Assembly (NCBI GenBank): GCA_003232385.1
Contig: QIJE01000022.1
Location: 1-64,000 of the forward strand
Source of the DNA: a bacterium
GTDB taxonomy: Bacteria; SZUA-79; Acidulodesulfobacterales; Acidulodesulfobacteraceae
Reading direction: 5' to 3'
Length of the DNA stretch: 64,000 nt
In this document: positions 53,855 through 63,233 of the stretch, piece by piece
How the letters are laid out: each line of letters starts with the position of its first letter
How positions within the stretch are numbered: the first letter of the stretch is position 1
Made by a program: the position numbers and the translations under genes
Notes under the pieces: model-generated
Database searches by the model: none
What the model saw: the letters and a program-made list of their open reading frames with translations, nothing else
Told to the model about the DNA's origin: nothing

Positions 53855-55088
53855 GCCTTACACCCTCCGCGGGATCTATTTTGCCGGCTTTATAAGCCGG
53901 ATATAACGTGGCTACGAAACTCAAAAAAAGTGCACTTATTCCGATAACTAAAAATTCGTCGACGGTCATTCTTACCGGTAAAGAGGTTATGTAATAAACG
54001 GACGACGGAAGACTTATTATGTGATACGTTTTTTCCACATAACCGATTAAAAACCCGGCTAACAGCCCAAGCGAAGTACCAATTGCACCTATTATAACAC
54101 CCTGCGCGATAAAAATAACCATTATATCTTTGGAGCTTGCGCCTATGGATTTTAATACGGCTATATCCTTTCTTTTTTCCATAACGACCATTATTAACGT
54201 CGATATGATATTAAACGCCGCCACAAGTACAATCAAGGATAGGATTACGAACATCGTAAGTTTTTCTAATTTTATTGCAGAAAACAAATTCTTATTAAGC
54301 TCCTCCCAACTTAATGCATAAAAGGAAGGCGAAGCGTTGCGATAATTCAGTTTGTTCTCTATTTTTTTAGCAAAAACGTTGGCGGAGGTTAAATTTAATT
54401 TGTATAATTTAACCTCTAATCCCGTGACTACATTAGTCGGCAAATCAAGAAACGCCTGTGCATTCCTGACCGAAATAAAGGAAAACGTCGAGTCGTAACT
54501 ATACATGCCGCTGTCAATAATTCCGCAAACGATAAATCTTTCGGTTTTAGGCATAACTCCGAATGGAGTGATCCGTCCTTTTGGGGAGATTATCGTTACC
54601 CTGTCTCCAACGGTAACACCAAGATTTTGCGCTAAAATCTTGCCTAAAACTATCTCTTTTCTCTTTCTATTGTCAAGCCCGGATAAATCTCCCTTTATAA
54701 GATATTTTTTGAGGTTTGTCACCTCTTCTTCCGTCTTAATATCGATACCCCTTAAGACACTACCGTTAGAAGTAGATTCGGAGGATATCATTATATCGGT
54801 ATATATAAACGGAGAAACATTTTTTACGCCGCTTATAGAAGATACGTTTTTAGCCGTTTTTCTATAGTTATTTATCAGTCCGTTATAGTTCAAAACGATA
54901 ATCTGCGATTCTATCCCTATAACCCTTTTTTCTAACGTGTGACTAAACCCGCTCATAACGGATATCACGACAATTAAAGCCATTACGCCTATCGCTATAC
55001 CCGAGATAGAAATAAAACTCAATAAAGATACAAACGAATTATTCTTGGGTCTTAAATAATGGAGGGCTATCTTCGTATGAAAACTCAT
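53847..55088 (-). CDS. lolC: Lipoprotein-releasing permease LolC/LolE
   Basis: Type VII ABC permease, 413 aa: an N-terminal helix (about 20-45) after the conserved ALHYLRPK start, a large periplasmic MacB-like domain (about 50-260) and three FtsX-type C-terminal helices (about 270-400) with KDIAVLKSIGASS. Only one such gene is present, so a homodimer-like arrangement with LolD is likely; it cannot be called LolC or LolE specifically. Lies 15 bp after lysS. Confidence 0.93.
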   Translation of the reverse strand: MSFHTKIALHYLRPKNNSFVSLLSFISISGIAIGVMALIVVISVMSGFSHTLEKRVIGIESQIIVLNYNGLINNYRKTAKNVSSISGVKNVSPFIYTDIMISSESTSNGSVLRGIDIKTEEEVTNLKKYLIKGDLSGLDNRKRKEIVLGKILAQNLGVTVGDRVTIISPKGRITPFGVMPKTERFIVCGIIDSGMYSYDSTFSFISVRNAQAFLDLPTNVVTGLEVKLYKLNLTSANVFAKKIENKLNYRNASPSFYALSWEELNKNLFSAIKLEKLTMFVILSLIVLVAAFNIISTLIMVVMEKRKDIAVLKSIGASSKDIMVIFIAQGVIIGAIGTSLGLLAGFLIGYVEKTYHIISLPSSVYYITSLPVRMTVDEFLVIGISALFLSFVATLYPAYKAGKIDPAEGVRHE

Positions 55089-55103
55089 ATCGTTTTATTC
55101 AAC

Positions 55104-56591
55104 TTATCTTAAAGGTTTAAGCAACGGAAATAATATTACGTCCCTAATGGAATGTGAATTTGTAAGGAGCATGACTATTCTGTCTATGCCTATGCCGCAG
55201 CCTGCGGTGGGAGGTAGTCCTTGTTTAAGCGCCTCAATATAATCGTTATCCATCTCTGCCGGCAACCCCTCTTTGATTTTTGCCTCAACCTGCGATTTGA
55301 ACCTTTCTTCTTGGTCTAAAGGGTCGTTAAGTTCCGAAAACGCATTACCTATTTCCCTGCCGCCGATAAATAATTCGAATCTGTCTACGATTTCTTTATC
55401 GGCATCGTTCCTCCTTGCCAGCGGGGAACTTTCGACCGGATAATCAATTACAAAGGTCGGGTTTATAAGCTTCGATTCGACCGTTTCGTCGAATAAAATA
55501 GTCAATAGTTCGCCCAGGCTGTCTTTTTCGCTTATGCCGTTGACGTTTTTACGTCTTAAAATCTCATACACCTTTGGGGCTGAATCTATTTCCTCCGATC
55601 TAAATCCGGCGATTTCATACAGACTATCCTTTAACTTTATTTTTTTAAAGGGTGGTTTAAAATTTAACTTTTCGGAAGCATAATCAATTTCGAAAGAACC
55701 GCAAATATGCTTTACCAATTTGGAGAGCATCTCTTCAAGGAAACCCATAGTGTCGTCATACGCCGCATATGCCATATAAAACTCAAGCATCGTAAACTCC
55801 GGGTTATGTTTTGTAGAAATCCCTTCGTTCCTGAAGTTTCTTCCTATCTCGTAAACTCTGTCGAATCCGCCAACGACCAATCTTTTTAAGTATAATTCGG
55901 GTGCAATCCTCATATAAAGTTCTAAATTCAGAGCATTATGATGGGTTTTAAACGGTCTTGCCGTCGCACCTCCGGGGTTGGTTTGCATAACGGGGGTTTC
56001 TACCTCTAAAAAATCGTAAGAATTTAAAAAGGAACGAATAAAGCTAATCGTATCGGCCCTTTTTTTAAAAATATCCCTGACCTCGCCATTCGAAATTAAG
56101 TCTATATATCTTTTTCTGAAACGGACCTCTACATCTTTTAAGCCGTGCCATTTTTCCGGCAAGGGAAGAAGCGATTTAGTTAAAATTTCCATATGCTCGA
56201 CCTTTACGGTCAATTCATCTGTTCCTGTCCTGAAAAGATGACCCTTGACCATGCATATATCTCCGGCATCAATACATTCGTGAAAAAGTTTAAAATCATC
56301 TTCGGTAACCTTACCTTTTTGAATATAGCATTGAATTTCTCCAAACCCGTCCCTGAGTCTAAAAAACGATGCTTTACCGAAGTTTCTTATAATAATAATC
56401 CTACCCGCCGTTTCGACGCCGATTGCGTTATTTTCAAAAAATTCCTTATCATCAGAATTATATTTTTTTATTATTTCTCCGATATTCTCCTTCTTTTTGA
56501 AATTGCCCGCAAAGGGATTAATCCCCTTTTCTTTTAATTTCTTTAACTTATCAAAACGATTTTTTTCTATAATATTCAACTCTTGTTCCAA
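55104..56591 (-). CDS. lysS: Lysyl-tRNA synthetase, class II
   Basis: Charges tRNA-Lys. 495 aa: an N-terminal OB-fold anticodon-binding domain (about 60-150; [21 protein letters not shown]), then the class II core with motif 1 in [10 protein letters not shown], motif 2 in [21 protein letters not shown] and motif 3 in [13 protein letters not shown]. Lies between prfB (32 bp upstream) and lolC. Confidence 0.98.
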   Translation of the reverse strand: MEQELNIIEKNRFDKLKKLKEKGINPFAGNFKKKENIGEIIKKYNSDDKEFFENNAIGVETAGRIIIIRNFGKASFFRLRDGFGEIQCYIQKGKVTEDDFKLFHECIDAGDICMVKGHLFRTGTDELTVKVEHMEILTKSLLPLPEKWHGLKDVEVRFRKRYIDLISNGEVRDIFKKRADTISFIRSFLNSYDFLEVETPVMQTNPGGATARPFKTHHNALNLELYMRIAPELYLKRLVVGGFDRVYEIGRNFRNEGISTKHNPEFTMLEFYMAYAAYDDTMGFLEEMLSKLVKHICGSFEIDYASEKLNFKPPFKKIKLKDSLYEIAGFRSEEIDSAPKVYEILRRKNVNGISEKDSLGELLTILFDETVESKLINPTFVIDYPVESSPLARRNDADKEIVDRFELFIGGREIGNAFSELNDPLDQEERFKSQVEAKIKEGLPAEMDNDYIEALKQGLPPTAGCGIGIDRIVMLLTNSHSIRDVILFPLLKPLR

Positions 56592-56623
56592 AACAGCCTC
56601 CCTCTTGATTCCGACATACCTTC

Positions 56624-57758
56624 TTACCCCTTTGTCGTAACTCCAAGTAAATATGCCCCTATAAACTCATCTATATCTCCGTCAAAAACCGACTTGTCAT
56701 CGTATATCGTCACGCCGGTCCTATGGTCTTTAATAACGCGGTTAGGATTTAGGGTGTAAGACCTTATCTGCGAACCCCACGATATCTCTTTTTTTGTTTT
56801 ATTTATCTTCGCCTCTTCTTCTTCCTTTTTCTTTTTGTAAAAATTATAAAGCCTTGCCCTTAAAAGTTTATAGGCAATATCCCTATTCTTATGCTGCGAC
56901 CTTTCGTTTTGACAAGCAACGACTATACCGGTCGGAATATGCGTTATTCTTACCGCCGAATCGGTGGTATTAACATGCTGACCGCCGGCTCCGCTGGAAC
57001 GATACGTGTCTATTTTTAAATCCTTTTCATCTATTATTATTTCTATGGTATCGTCTACTTCCGGGTAGACAAAAACCGAAGCAAAAGACGTGTGCCGTCT
57101 TTTATTGGCATCGAAGGGAGAAATCCTGACAAGCCGATGAACCCCGCTTTCGGCTTTAAGATAACCGTAAGCGAATTTTCCGCGAACGACAAAGGTAACA
57201 CTCTTGACACCGGCTTCCTCACCGGCGTTGTACTCCATAACGGCCGTTTTTGATCCCTTTCTCTCCGCCCACCTCAAATACATTCTCAAAAGCATATTTG
57301 CAAAATCCATCGACTCGGTTCCGCCGGAACCGGCGTGAATTTCAACTATAGCATTAAGCTTATCGTCTTTTCCTGAAAGAGTCAGGAACATTTCAAGATT
57401 CAAAACCTTTTTTTCTAACAATTTAACGCCGTCGGCAATATCGGCGAGCATTTTTTCGTCGTTATCCTCTACGGAGATATCGTATAAATCCCTTATATTT
57501 TTAAATTCCTCGTAAAAATTATAAAAGGGCTTTAACTTGTTCTCTACGGAAGATTTTTCCTTTAATATAGAAGATGAAAGAGGAATATCTTTATAAAAAT
57601 CTTCTTTTGCGATAATTTCGTCTATTTCTTTAAGTCGGACTTCCAATTTAGAAACTTCAAAGCCTCCTCCGAATTTTTTCTAATTTATCATCTAAACCCT
57701 TAATACTTCTATCTAAAAGACTTAAATTTAAAACCAAATCATTCTTTGAATCAGACAT
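56624..57758 (-). CDS. prfB: Peptide chain release factor 2 (programmed +1 frameshift)
   Basis: Releases peptides at UGA and UAA. Translation starts at ATG 57758 in one frame, reaches CTT TGA at codons 33-34 (57662-57657), shifts +1 and continues to 56624, giving about 377 aa. The zero-frame start reads [16 protein letters not shown] and joins smoothly to [16 protein letters not shown]. The SPF anticodon-like motif (RISPFDA) and the catalytic GGQ ([17 protein letters not shown]) are intact. Calling only the second frame (from 57646, 340 aa) would lose the N-terminus. Ribosome-binding site AAGGAGGT. Lies 14 bp after lnt. Confidence 0.95.
57657..57670 (-). promoter_or_regulatory. prfB autoregulatory frameshift site
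   Basis: On the minus strand the sequence is GGAGG, AGG, CTT, TGA. A Shine-Dalgarno-like element sits 3 nt before the slippery CTT codon and the UGA stop, the same geometry as in E. coli prfB. When RF2 is scarce the ribosome slips +1 onto TTT and makes more RF2. Confidence 0.93.
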
Positions 57759-57772
57759 TAAAACAGACCTCC

Positions 57773-59344
57773 TTATTTTGTTTTATCGGTTTTTTCTTGA
57801 AAAAATCGATAAAAGAGCAGATATATTAGGGACAATAGAAAAATTATGCTGACTGCATAAGTAAATATATTACCATATAAAGTAAAAAATGTCTTTTTAT
57901 TAATCAATTTTACGTATCCTATAATGAATGTCCTTTTGAAGATATTAGTCTCTTCCAAGATTTTCCCTACAGGCGATATTACCCCGCTGATACCTGAATT
58001 TCCTGCTCTTGCTACGAACCGGTCGTTTTCTACGGCAGAAAAAACCGTCATAGACATATCCTGATAAGGCGCCGATGTCTTTCCGTACCATGCATCATCC
58101 GTAATGCTGATCAGAAGGTTGGCACCGTCTTTGGGAAAATGCCTTACCAACGAATCAAAATACGCCTCATAGCAAATCATAGAGCCTATTTTTAATTTTC
58201 CGCTTTTTAAAATTCTAAATTTACTTCCGGGAGTAAAATTTCCGATTCCTGAACTCTTTAAAATATGTGCCAAAAACGGTAACTGATTTCTAAGCGGAAT
58301 ATATTCGCCGAAAGGGACGAGGTGATGCTTGTCGTAATAATAATATTTGCCGGAAGTATCAAACATATAATCCCTGTTGTAATAATGATAACTCCCATTA
58401 AAAAATCTTAAACCTATGGCTCCGAAAATTAAATCTATCCCGTTTTTTTCCGCAAAGTGCATAACCTTGTTCCAGTAGTGAGGATGAATAGATATAATAT
58501 AGGGAAGGGCCGTTTCCGGCCATATTGCTATAAAGGGCTTATATTTTAACGATTTTTTAGTCAAATTCAAATAAATGCGGGTAGTTCTTTTTTTTGTAAT
58601 CTTCCATTTCCGGAACATCCCTATATTACCCTGAATCAATGCGACCCTTAACGGAGTTTTTTCTTTTAACGATTTATTTACGCTATAAATATTATAATAT
58701 CCGTAGGACACTGCCGAAACAAAAACAAACAAAACAAAAAACAGTTCTATTAAAGCCTGCCGCTTTGAAATTTTATTTTTTAAAAAAATGAAACGAAATA
58801 TGGAATAATTTATAAGAACTATGATAAAAGATAACCCGAATACCCCCGTAATATTGGAAATTTGAATAAAAGGGAGATTTAAATACTGGGAAAAACCTAA
58901 ATTTTCCCAAGGGAATCCGGTTAAAAGACGTGATTTTAAAAACTCAAAAAAAACCCAGCATGACGGAATTAAAATTATGCCTAATCTTTTATAATTGTTA
59001 AGTATAATTTTTGTAAAACCGGCAAATAAAGCAATATAAACGGATAGGTAAGAAGAAAGAAGCAGGAGAGCAAAAACGGCAATATAATATGGAAGGTTGC
59101 CGAATACATGGACGGTATAAACTATCCAGTATAGAATAACCGCGTACGATACTATACCGGCTATAAAGCCGTAGAGTAAAGATTCTTTAAAACTTTTTGA
59201 TTTATTTATTGCGTATAAAAGGGGTATTAAGGAAAACCATGCAAGAAATTCAAAATTGAAACTGGGAAATAAGAAAGCAATAGATAAACCGGACAAACAA
59301 GCTAATGCCGCATTAAGCAGTTCGGTTCTTGGAATTTTTGTCAT
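57773..59344 (-). CDS. lnt: Apolipoprotein N-acyltransferase
   Basis: Adds the third acyl chain to lipoproteins at the inner membrane. About 523 aa: an N-terminal bundle of some seven to eight helices (to about 210), a periplasmic nitrilase-like domain with the catalytic Glu in WPETALPY and Cys in GSMICYEAYFDSL, and a C-terminal helix. The ATG at 59344 shares bases with the mazG stop (TAATG) and is preferred to an upstream GTG (59371) that would overlap mazG by 28 bp. Placed in a lipoprotein/envelope block with lolC and lolD. Confidence 0.94.
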   Translation of the reverse strand: MTKIPRTELLNAALACLSGLSIAFLFPSFNFEFLAWFSLIPLLYAINKSKSFKESLLYGFIAGIVSYAVILYWIVYTVHVFGNLPYYIAVFALLLLSSYLSVYIALFAGFTKIILNNYKRLGIILIPSCWVFFEFLKSRLLTGFPWENLGFSQYLNLPFIQISNITGVFGLSFIIVLINYSIFRFIFLKNKISKRQALIELFFVLFVFVSAVSYGYYNIYSVNKSLKEKTPLRVALIQGNIGMFRKWKITKKRTTRIYLNLTKKSLKYKPFIAIWPETALPYIISIHPHYWNKVMHFAEKNGIDLIFGAIGLRFFNGSYHYYNRDYMFDTSGKYYYYDKHHLVPFGEYIPLRNQLPFLAHILKSSGIGNFTPGSKFRILKSGKLKIGSMICYEAYFDSLVRHFPKDGANLLISITDDAWYGKTSAPYQDMSMTVFSAVENDRFVARAGNSGISGVISPVGKILEETNIFKRTFIIGYVKLINKKTFFTLYGNIFTYAVSIIFLLSLIYLLFYRFFQEKTDKTK

Positions 59345-60207
59345 TATAGCGCCTTTTTTGATTCCTCCCACAAACCGTCGAGACTTTTGGCGTCAAGTTC
59401 GGAAATAGACGATGACGCGTTTTTTTCCATGTAACCGAATCTTTTTATGAATTTATCAGACGATTCGTTTAACGCTCCGCAAGGATGTATATCTAAAAAT
59501 CTTCCCGCGTTTACTATGGAAAATAAGATATCTCCATATTCTTCCTTGATCTTATTCCTGTTTAATTCTTCATCGCTCCTTAAACCGCCCTCTTGCGTAT
59601 ATAATTCTTTTTTAAGTTCCGAAATCTCTTCGTAAACCTTGCTTATTGCACCGCTCACGTTCTCAAAATCAAAACCTAATCTCTCGGCTTTTTCCTGCAC
59701 CATATATGCCCTATGGAGGGCAGGCATGCTCTCGGATATATGAACCGACGGTTTTATGTCGGAATCATGCGTGTTTTTCCGCTTCTCTTCCTTTTCCTCT
59801 CCCTTGATTCTTTCCCAATTTTTAAGAATGACGTCCTCAAGGCATTCTCCCTCTTTTAGCGAAAAATCTTTATCGAAAACATGAGGATGCCTTCTTACTA
59901 ATTTTTTATTTACTGTGTTTATAACGTCACCTATGGAAAACTCCTTTTTTTCTTCGAACACGACGGATAAAAAAATGACTTGAAGGAGTAAATCTCCAAG
60001 CTCTTCCTTAATTTCTGCCGTATCACCCGAACTTATCGCATCTACGACCTCATAAGCTTCTTCTATTATGTAAGGTTTCAAGGTCTCTTCCGTCTGTTTC
60101 TTATCCCACGGACAACCGTTTTCGGAACGTAATTTTTTTACTATTTCGATTAATCCCTTAAAATCGAAACATTTCTCGTATTCAATACCGTTCTTCTTGT
60201 CTTCCAT
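59344..60207 (-). CDS. mazG: Nucleoside triphosphate pyrophosphohydrolase MazG
   Basis: House-cleaning NTP pyrophosphatase, 287 aa with two tandem MazG domains. The first (about 15-120) has the metal-binding EEAYEVVDAI and ELGDLLLQVIF helices and the RRHPHVF segment. The second (about 170-285) has a KVYEEISELKKEL and EYGDILFSIVNAGRFL pair. Translationally coupled to lnt (TAATG). Confidence 0.95.
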   Translation of the reverse strand: MEDKKNGIEYEKCFDFKGLIEIVKKLRSENGCPWDKKQTEETLKPYIIEEAYEVVDAISSGDTAEIKEELGDLLLQVIFLSVVFEEKKEFSIGDVINTVNKKLVRRHPHVFDKDFSLKEGECLEDVILKNWERIKGEEKEEKRKNTHDSDIKPSVHISESMPALHRAYMVQEKAERLGFDFENVSGAISKVYEEISELKKELYTQEGGLRSDEELNRNKIKEEYGDILFSIVNAGRFLDIHPCGALNESSDKFIKRFGYMEKNASSSISELDAKSLDGLWEESKKAL

Positions 60208-60448
60208 ATGTTTTATATAATTTTTATGCGGCCGCTATTTATTTCGGATAGAGCAATAAACAAAATATGAATTAAAGCAAAGAACGAAGCAACCGAATTT
60301 AAGTTTAATGTAGTATATCACATAATAAAAATATAAAGAACGGCTAATTCAAATACCATAAAAAATAGTAAAAGCAAAACGAATACTCATGTTTTTTTGC
60401 ATCTTTATCTCCGGCATCATTTCCTTACCTAATTTTCAAGGACACGTT
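60208..60448. other. Intergenic gap upstream of mazG
   Basis: A 241-bp AT-rich gap between ybeY and mazG, the longest in the right-hand block. No gene is supported; a 23-codon frame on the minus strand (starting near 60423) has no family resemblance. A promoter-like element is listed separately. An 8-bp palindrome GCGGCCGC at 60228-60235 stands out only by base composition. Confidence 0.5.
60312..60320 (-). promoter_or_regulatory. Candidate extended -10 promoter of mazG-lnt block
   Basis: Read on the minus strand this is TGATATACT: a TG dinucleotide one base before the -10 hexamer TATACT, the extended -10 arrangement. The matching -35 region is poor (about TTCTTT). It would start transcription roughly 95-100 bp before mazG and could drive mazG-lnt-prfB-lysS-lol-bam-lpx. 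Confidence 0.4.
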
Positions 60449-61006
60449 TCATCCCAATAACCCGGCCAAATCCCTATAGATAAGTTTTTGCATATCTTTC
60501 ATCTCTTTATTATAATCTTCATCGTCTAAATCCAACTCATGTTCTTCATCGTGGACATATCCGAATAGGTGTAAAATGCCATGAATTATCAACAATGCGA
60601 TCTCTTTTTCAAACCCTCTTTTATCATCTTTCTCGATATTTGGCGAACCTTCGCTTCTCTCTCTCAAAATCCAGTCGGCTTTTTCCCAAAAATGCCTGTA
60701 TCGCAAAAAATTATTTTCGGCAACTACAGGGGCAATATAAATTTCGCCTATATAAAAAATATCGTTGTCGTATTCCTTTATCTCGAAAGATAAAATATCC
60801 GTGATATTATTCCTGTTCCGATAATCCTTATTTAATTTTTTAATATGAGAAGGGGAGCAAAAAATTATATCTATACCATAAGAACCGCAAAAAAGATGCC
60901 TCAGAGAGCTTTTAACGATACAGTAGACTAACTTTTGGCTTATTTCCGACCTTCTTTGAATATTCGTTATATTTATTAGGAGCGTCTCCTGCTTTTCCAT
61001 CATCAT
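60449..61006 (-). CDS. ybeY: Endoribonuclease YbeY (16S rRNA maturation)
   Basis: Zinc-dependent RNase needed for 16S 3'-end maturation and ribosome quality control. 185 aa. The metal site HGILHLFGYVHD (H-x3-H-x5-H) near the C-terminus and NKDYRNRNNITDILSFE are diagnostic. The start (three ATGs in a row at 61006-60998, after GAGGA) lies 95 bp inside the upstream HD-protein gene. The N-terminal strand LLINITN is part of the family fold, so the overlap seems real. Confidence 0.94.
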   Translation of the reverse strand: MMMEKQETLLINITNIQRRSEISQKLVYCIVKSSLRHLFCGSYGIDIIFCSPSHIKKLNKDYRNRNNITDILSFEIKEYDNDIFYIGEIYIAPVVAENNFLRYRHFWEKADWILRERSEGSPNIEKDDKRGFEKEIALLIIHGILHLFGYVHDEEHELDLDDEDYNKEMKDMQKLIYRDLAGLLG

Positions 61007-63233
61007 CGTCTTCCTCTATAGATTTACCTGCATACGGAATTCTCTGATGAAAGATGGAATTTAATACCTTTACAAAGGCATCCCCTATGGAATGCAGGTC
61101 TTTTAGCGTAAGTTCGCATTCATCAAGCTGTCCGTCGTTATATATTCTGTTTATGGTCTTCCTAACCAACGATTCTAACCTGGATGGGGAAATGTTAGTT
61201 ACTGTCCTGGACGTTGCTTCGACGGAATCCGCCAGCATGATTATACCTGCTTCCTTGGTTTGAGGCTTCCTACCGTCATACCTGAACACGCCCCTGGAAA
61301 GGCTTGCTCCCCCGTTTTCTTTAAAGGCTTTTTCGTAAAACGCCCCTATCATCGATGTTCCGTGATGCTCGTTAATTATATTTTCAATTTTATCGCCTAA
61401 TTTATATTTTTTTGCAAGTTCCAGGCCATCTTTTACGTGAGAGGCTATGATCAAACTACTCATGGTCGGGGCAAGCTTGTTATGCGGATTGTCGAAATTT
61501 ACCGTATTCTCAATAAAATAATTAGGCTTTAATATTTTGCCTATATCGTGATAAAGGCTTGCAACTCTTGTCAACAGAGGGTTGGCTCCTACCGACAAGG
61601 CGGCTGATTCCGCCAATGTGGCTACCATTATAGAGTGCTGATACGTCCCGGGGGCTACAACGGAAAATTGCCTTAAAAGCGGATGATTCGAACCGGAAAG
61701 TTCAAGGAGTTTAAAGTCGGTCGTAAACCCGAATATTCTCTCGAATACAGGTATGAGGCCGATTACCATTATTGAAGAGACGACCCCCGATAAGAATGCC
61801 AATATCACGCTATAAATATTTTGGACATTTATAAAATTAAGCCCTATCAGCGCGAATGTTAAAACCATAAAGCTATTCAAAAATCCAGTGATAACTCCGG
61901 CCTTAACCATGCGGCTCCAAGAAGAAAAATCAAAAACCTCATAAGAGGCTATTAAGCTGCCTCCGAAAGCATATATCATAAAAAAAATAGAGTTTTTAAA
62001 AATCATCGAGGTTAAGATAGAAAACAGTGCTATATAGACAACCGAAACCTCTGAATTCAATATAATCCTGACAAGCATAGGGCCGAACGCAAAAGGGATC
62101 AGATAATATATATCGTTCTCATTGATAAAAGGAAAATATAAAGATAGCGCTCCCGAAAAAATAATCCCGGCTTTAATTATAATAACGGAGGCTATTAAAA
62201 CGGATACAACGAAAACAATATTCTTAAAATTTAAGGAAGTTCTAAATTTTCTTATATATTTATAGGGAAAAAGGTAAGAAAGCAACAACAGCATGACTAT
62301 GAGCAAAAATAAGCCTATGAGCAGGGGAATGTTGTTTTTTAAGCTGAATTTGGCATTATAGGCATTTAATTCAATCGCTTTTGCTTTAGAGATAAGCTCT
62401 CCGGAATTAACTAAAAGAATCCCCCTTTTTATATGGATATAAATGGGCATATTTTCTTTTTTAATATCTTCTATCTTTTTCAGGGTAAGAAACTTGGAAT
62501 ATACTATGTCAGGTTCAATGAGGTTGTAGACTAATCTGTATATATCGTTCCGCATATAAAGCGGCAAAAAACCCAGGTTATTTTTGACATAGTAATATAC
62601 GAAACCGCTTTTCTTTTTTAGCGTAAAAAATATCTGAGGATCGCCTACAAACCTCAGCCTATTAGTCATAACATTTTTAATCTCTATGCTTTTACCGTTA
62701 GAGGGCGTCTTGGATAATACCCCTCTTTTATAAATATCGGCCATTATTTGCAAGACATACGACTCAATATTTTTATTATAATTCAAATAATAAAACTCGT
62801 TAAGAGTGGCGCCGTCTAATTTAATACCTAACTTATCGGAGAATATGCTTTTAGATATACTCGCGTTTTCCTTGCCGGACGGGTGGCTCTTCTTATACAA
62901 CTTTGCAAGAACGAAAGCGCTTTTGACCTTCCTGTAGAGTGCTATTTTTTCTTCCGGATAATACAAGTAAACTTCAGGACTATTTCTAATTTTTCTTTTC
63001 AGCACGGCGTCGGTTGCTTTCAAATCAACATATCTAAAACTTTTTTTAGCTATTATAGTCTTTGTCGCTATTTCACCCGCCTTATATTTATTTTTGACAA
63101 ATTCCGACCCGTTGTAGAGCAAAAATGTTAAAAATACGGCGGATATTAAAAGCAATGCTAAAAGAGGGTAATGTCTATTTTTAATCTCTAAAGTATTATT
63201 TTTTAGAAATTCGAGAAATTTTGTTCGTTTCAT
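60912..63233 (-). CDS. 7TM-HD phosphohydrolase (PgpH/YqfF family)
   Basis: A 773-aa membrane protein: TM1 at about 22-40, a large extracytoplasmic 7TMR-HDED domain (about 41-285), a seven-helix membrane domain (about 297-510) and a cytoplasmic HD domain with HSIMVATLAESAA, the paired SLYHDIGK and NEHHGTSM motifs, and LADSVEATSRT. In Firmicutes members degrade cyclic di-AMP; in this lineage the substrate is not established, so I give no symbol. It overlaps phoH by 38 bp and ybeY by 95 bp, forming a tightly coupled phoH-HD-ybeY unit. Confidence 0.93.
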   Translation of the reverse strand: MKRTKFLEFLKNNTLEIKNRHYPLLALLLISAVFLTFLLYNGSEFVKNKYKAGEIATKTIIAKKSFRYVDLKATDAVLKRKIRNSPEVYLYYPEEKIALYRKVKSAFVLAKLYKKSHPSGKENASISKSIFSDKLGIKLDGATLNEFYYLNYNKNIESYVLQIMADIYKRGVLSKTPSNGKSIEIKNVMTNRLRFVGDPQIFFTLKKKSGFVYYYVKNNLGFLPLYMRNDIYRLVYNLIEPDIVYSKFLTLKKIEDIKKENMPIYIHIKRGILLVNSGELISKAKAIELNAYNAKFSLKNNIPLLIGLFLLIVMLLLLSYLFPYKYIRKFRTSLNFKNIVFVVSVLIASVIIIKAGIIFSGALSLYFPFINENDIYYLIPFAFGPMLVRIILNSEVSVVYIALFSILTSMIFKNSIFFMIYAFGGSLIASYEVFDFSSWSRMVKAGVITGFLNSFMVLTFALIGLNFINVQNIYSVILAFLSGVVSSIMVIGLIPVFERIFGFTTDFKLLELSGSNHPLLRQFSVVAPGTYQHSIMVATLAESAALSVGANPLLTRVASLYHDIGKILKPNYFIENTVNFDNPHNKLAPTMSSLIIASHVKDGLELAKKYKLGDKIENIINEHHGTSMIGAFYEKAFKENGGASLSRGVFRYDGRKPQTKEAGIIMLADSVEATSRTVTNISPSRLESLVRKTINRIYNDGQLDECELTLKDLHSIGDAFVKVLNSIFHQRIPYAGKSIEEDDDDGKAGDAPNKYNEYSKKVGNKPKVSLLYR

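Noticed and set aside
60228-60235. GCGGCCGC palindrome in an AT-rich gap
   Set aside because: A lone 8-bp palindrome without flanking stem or conserved context; probably chance.
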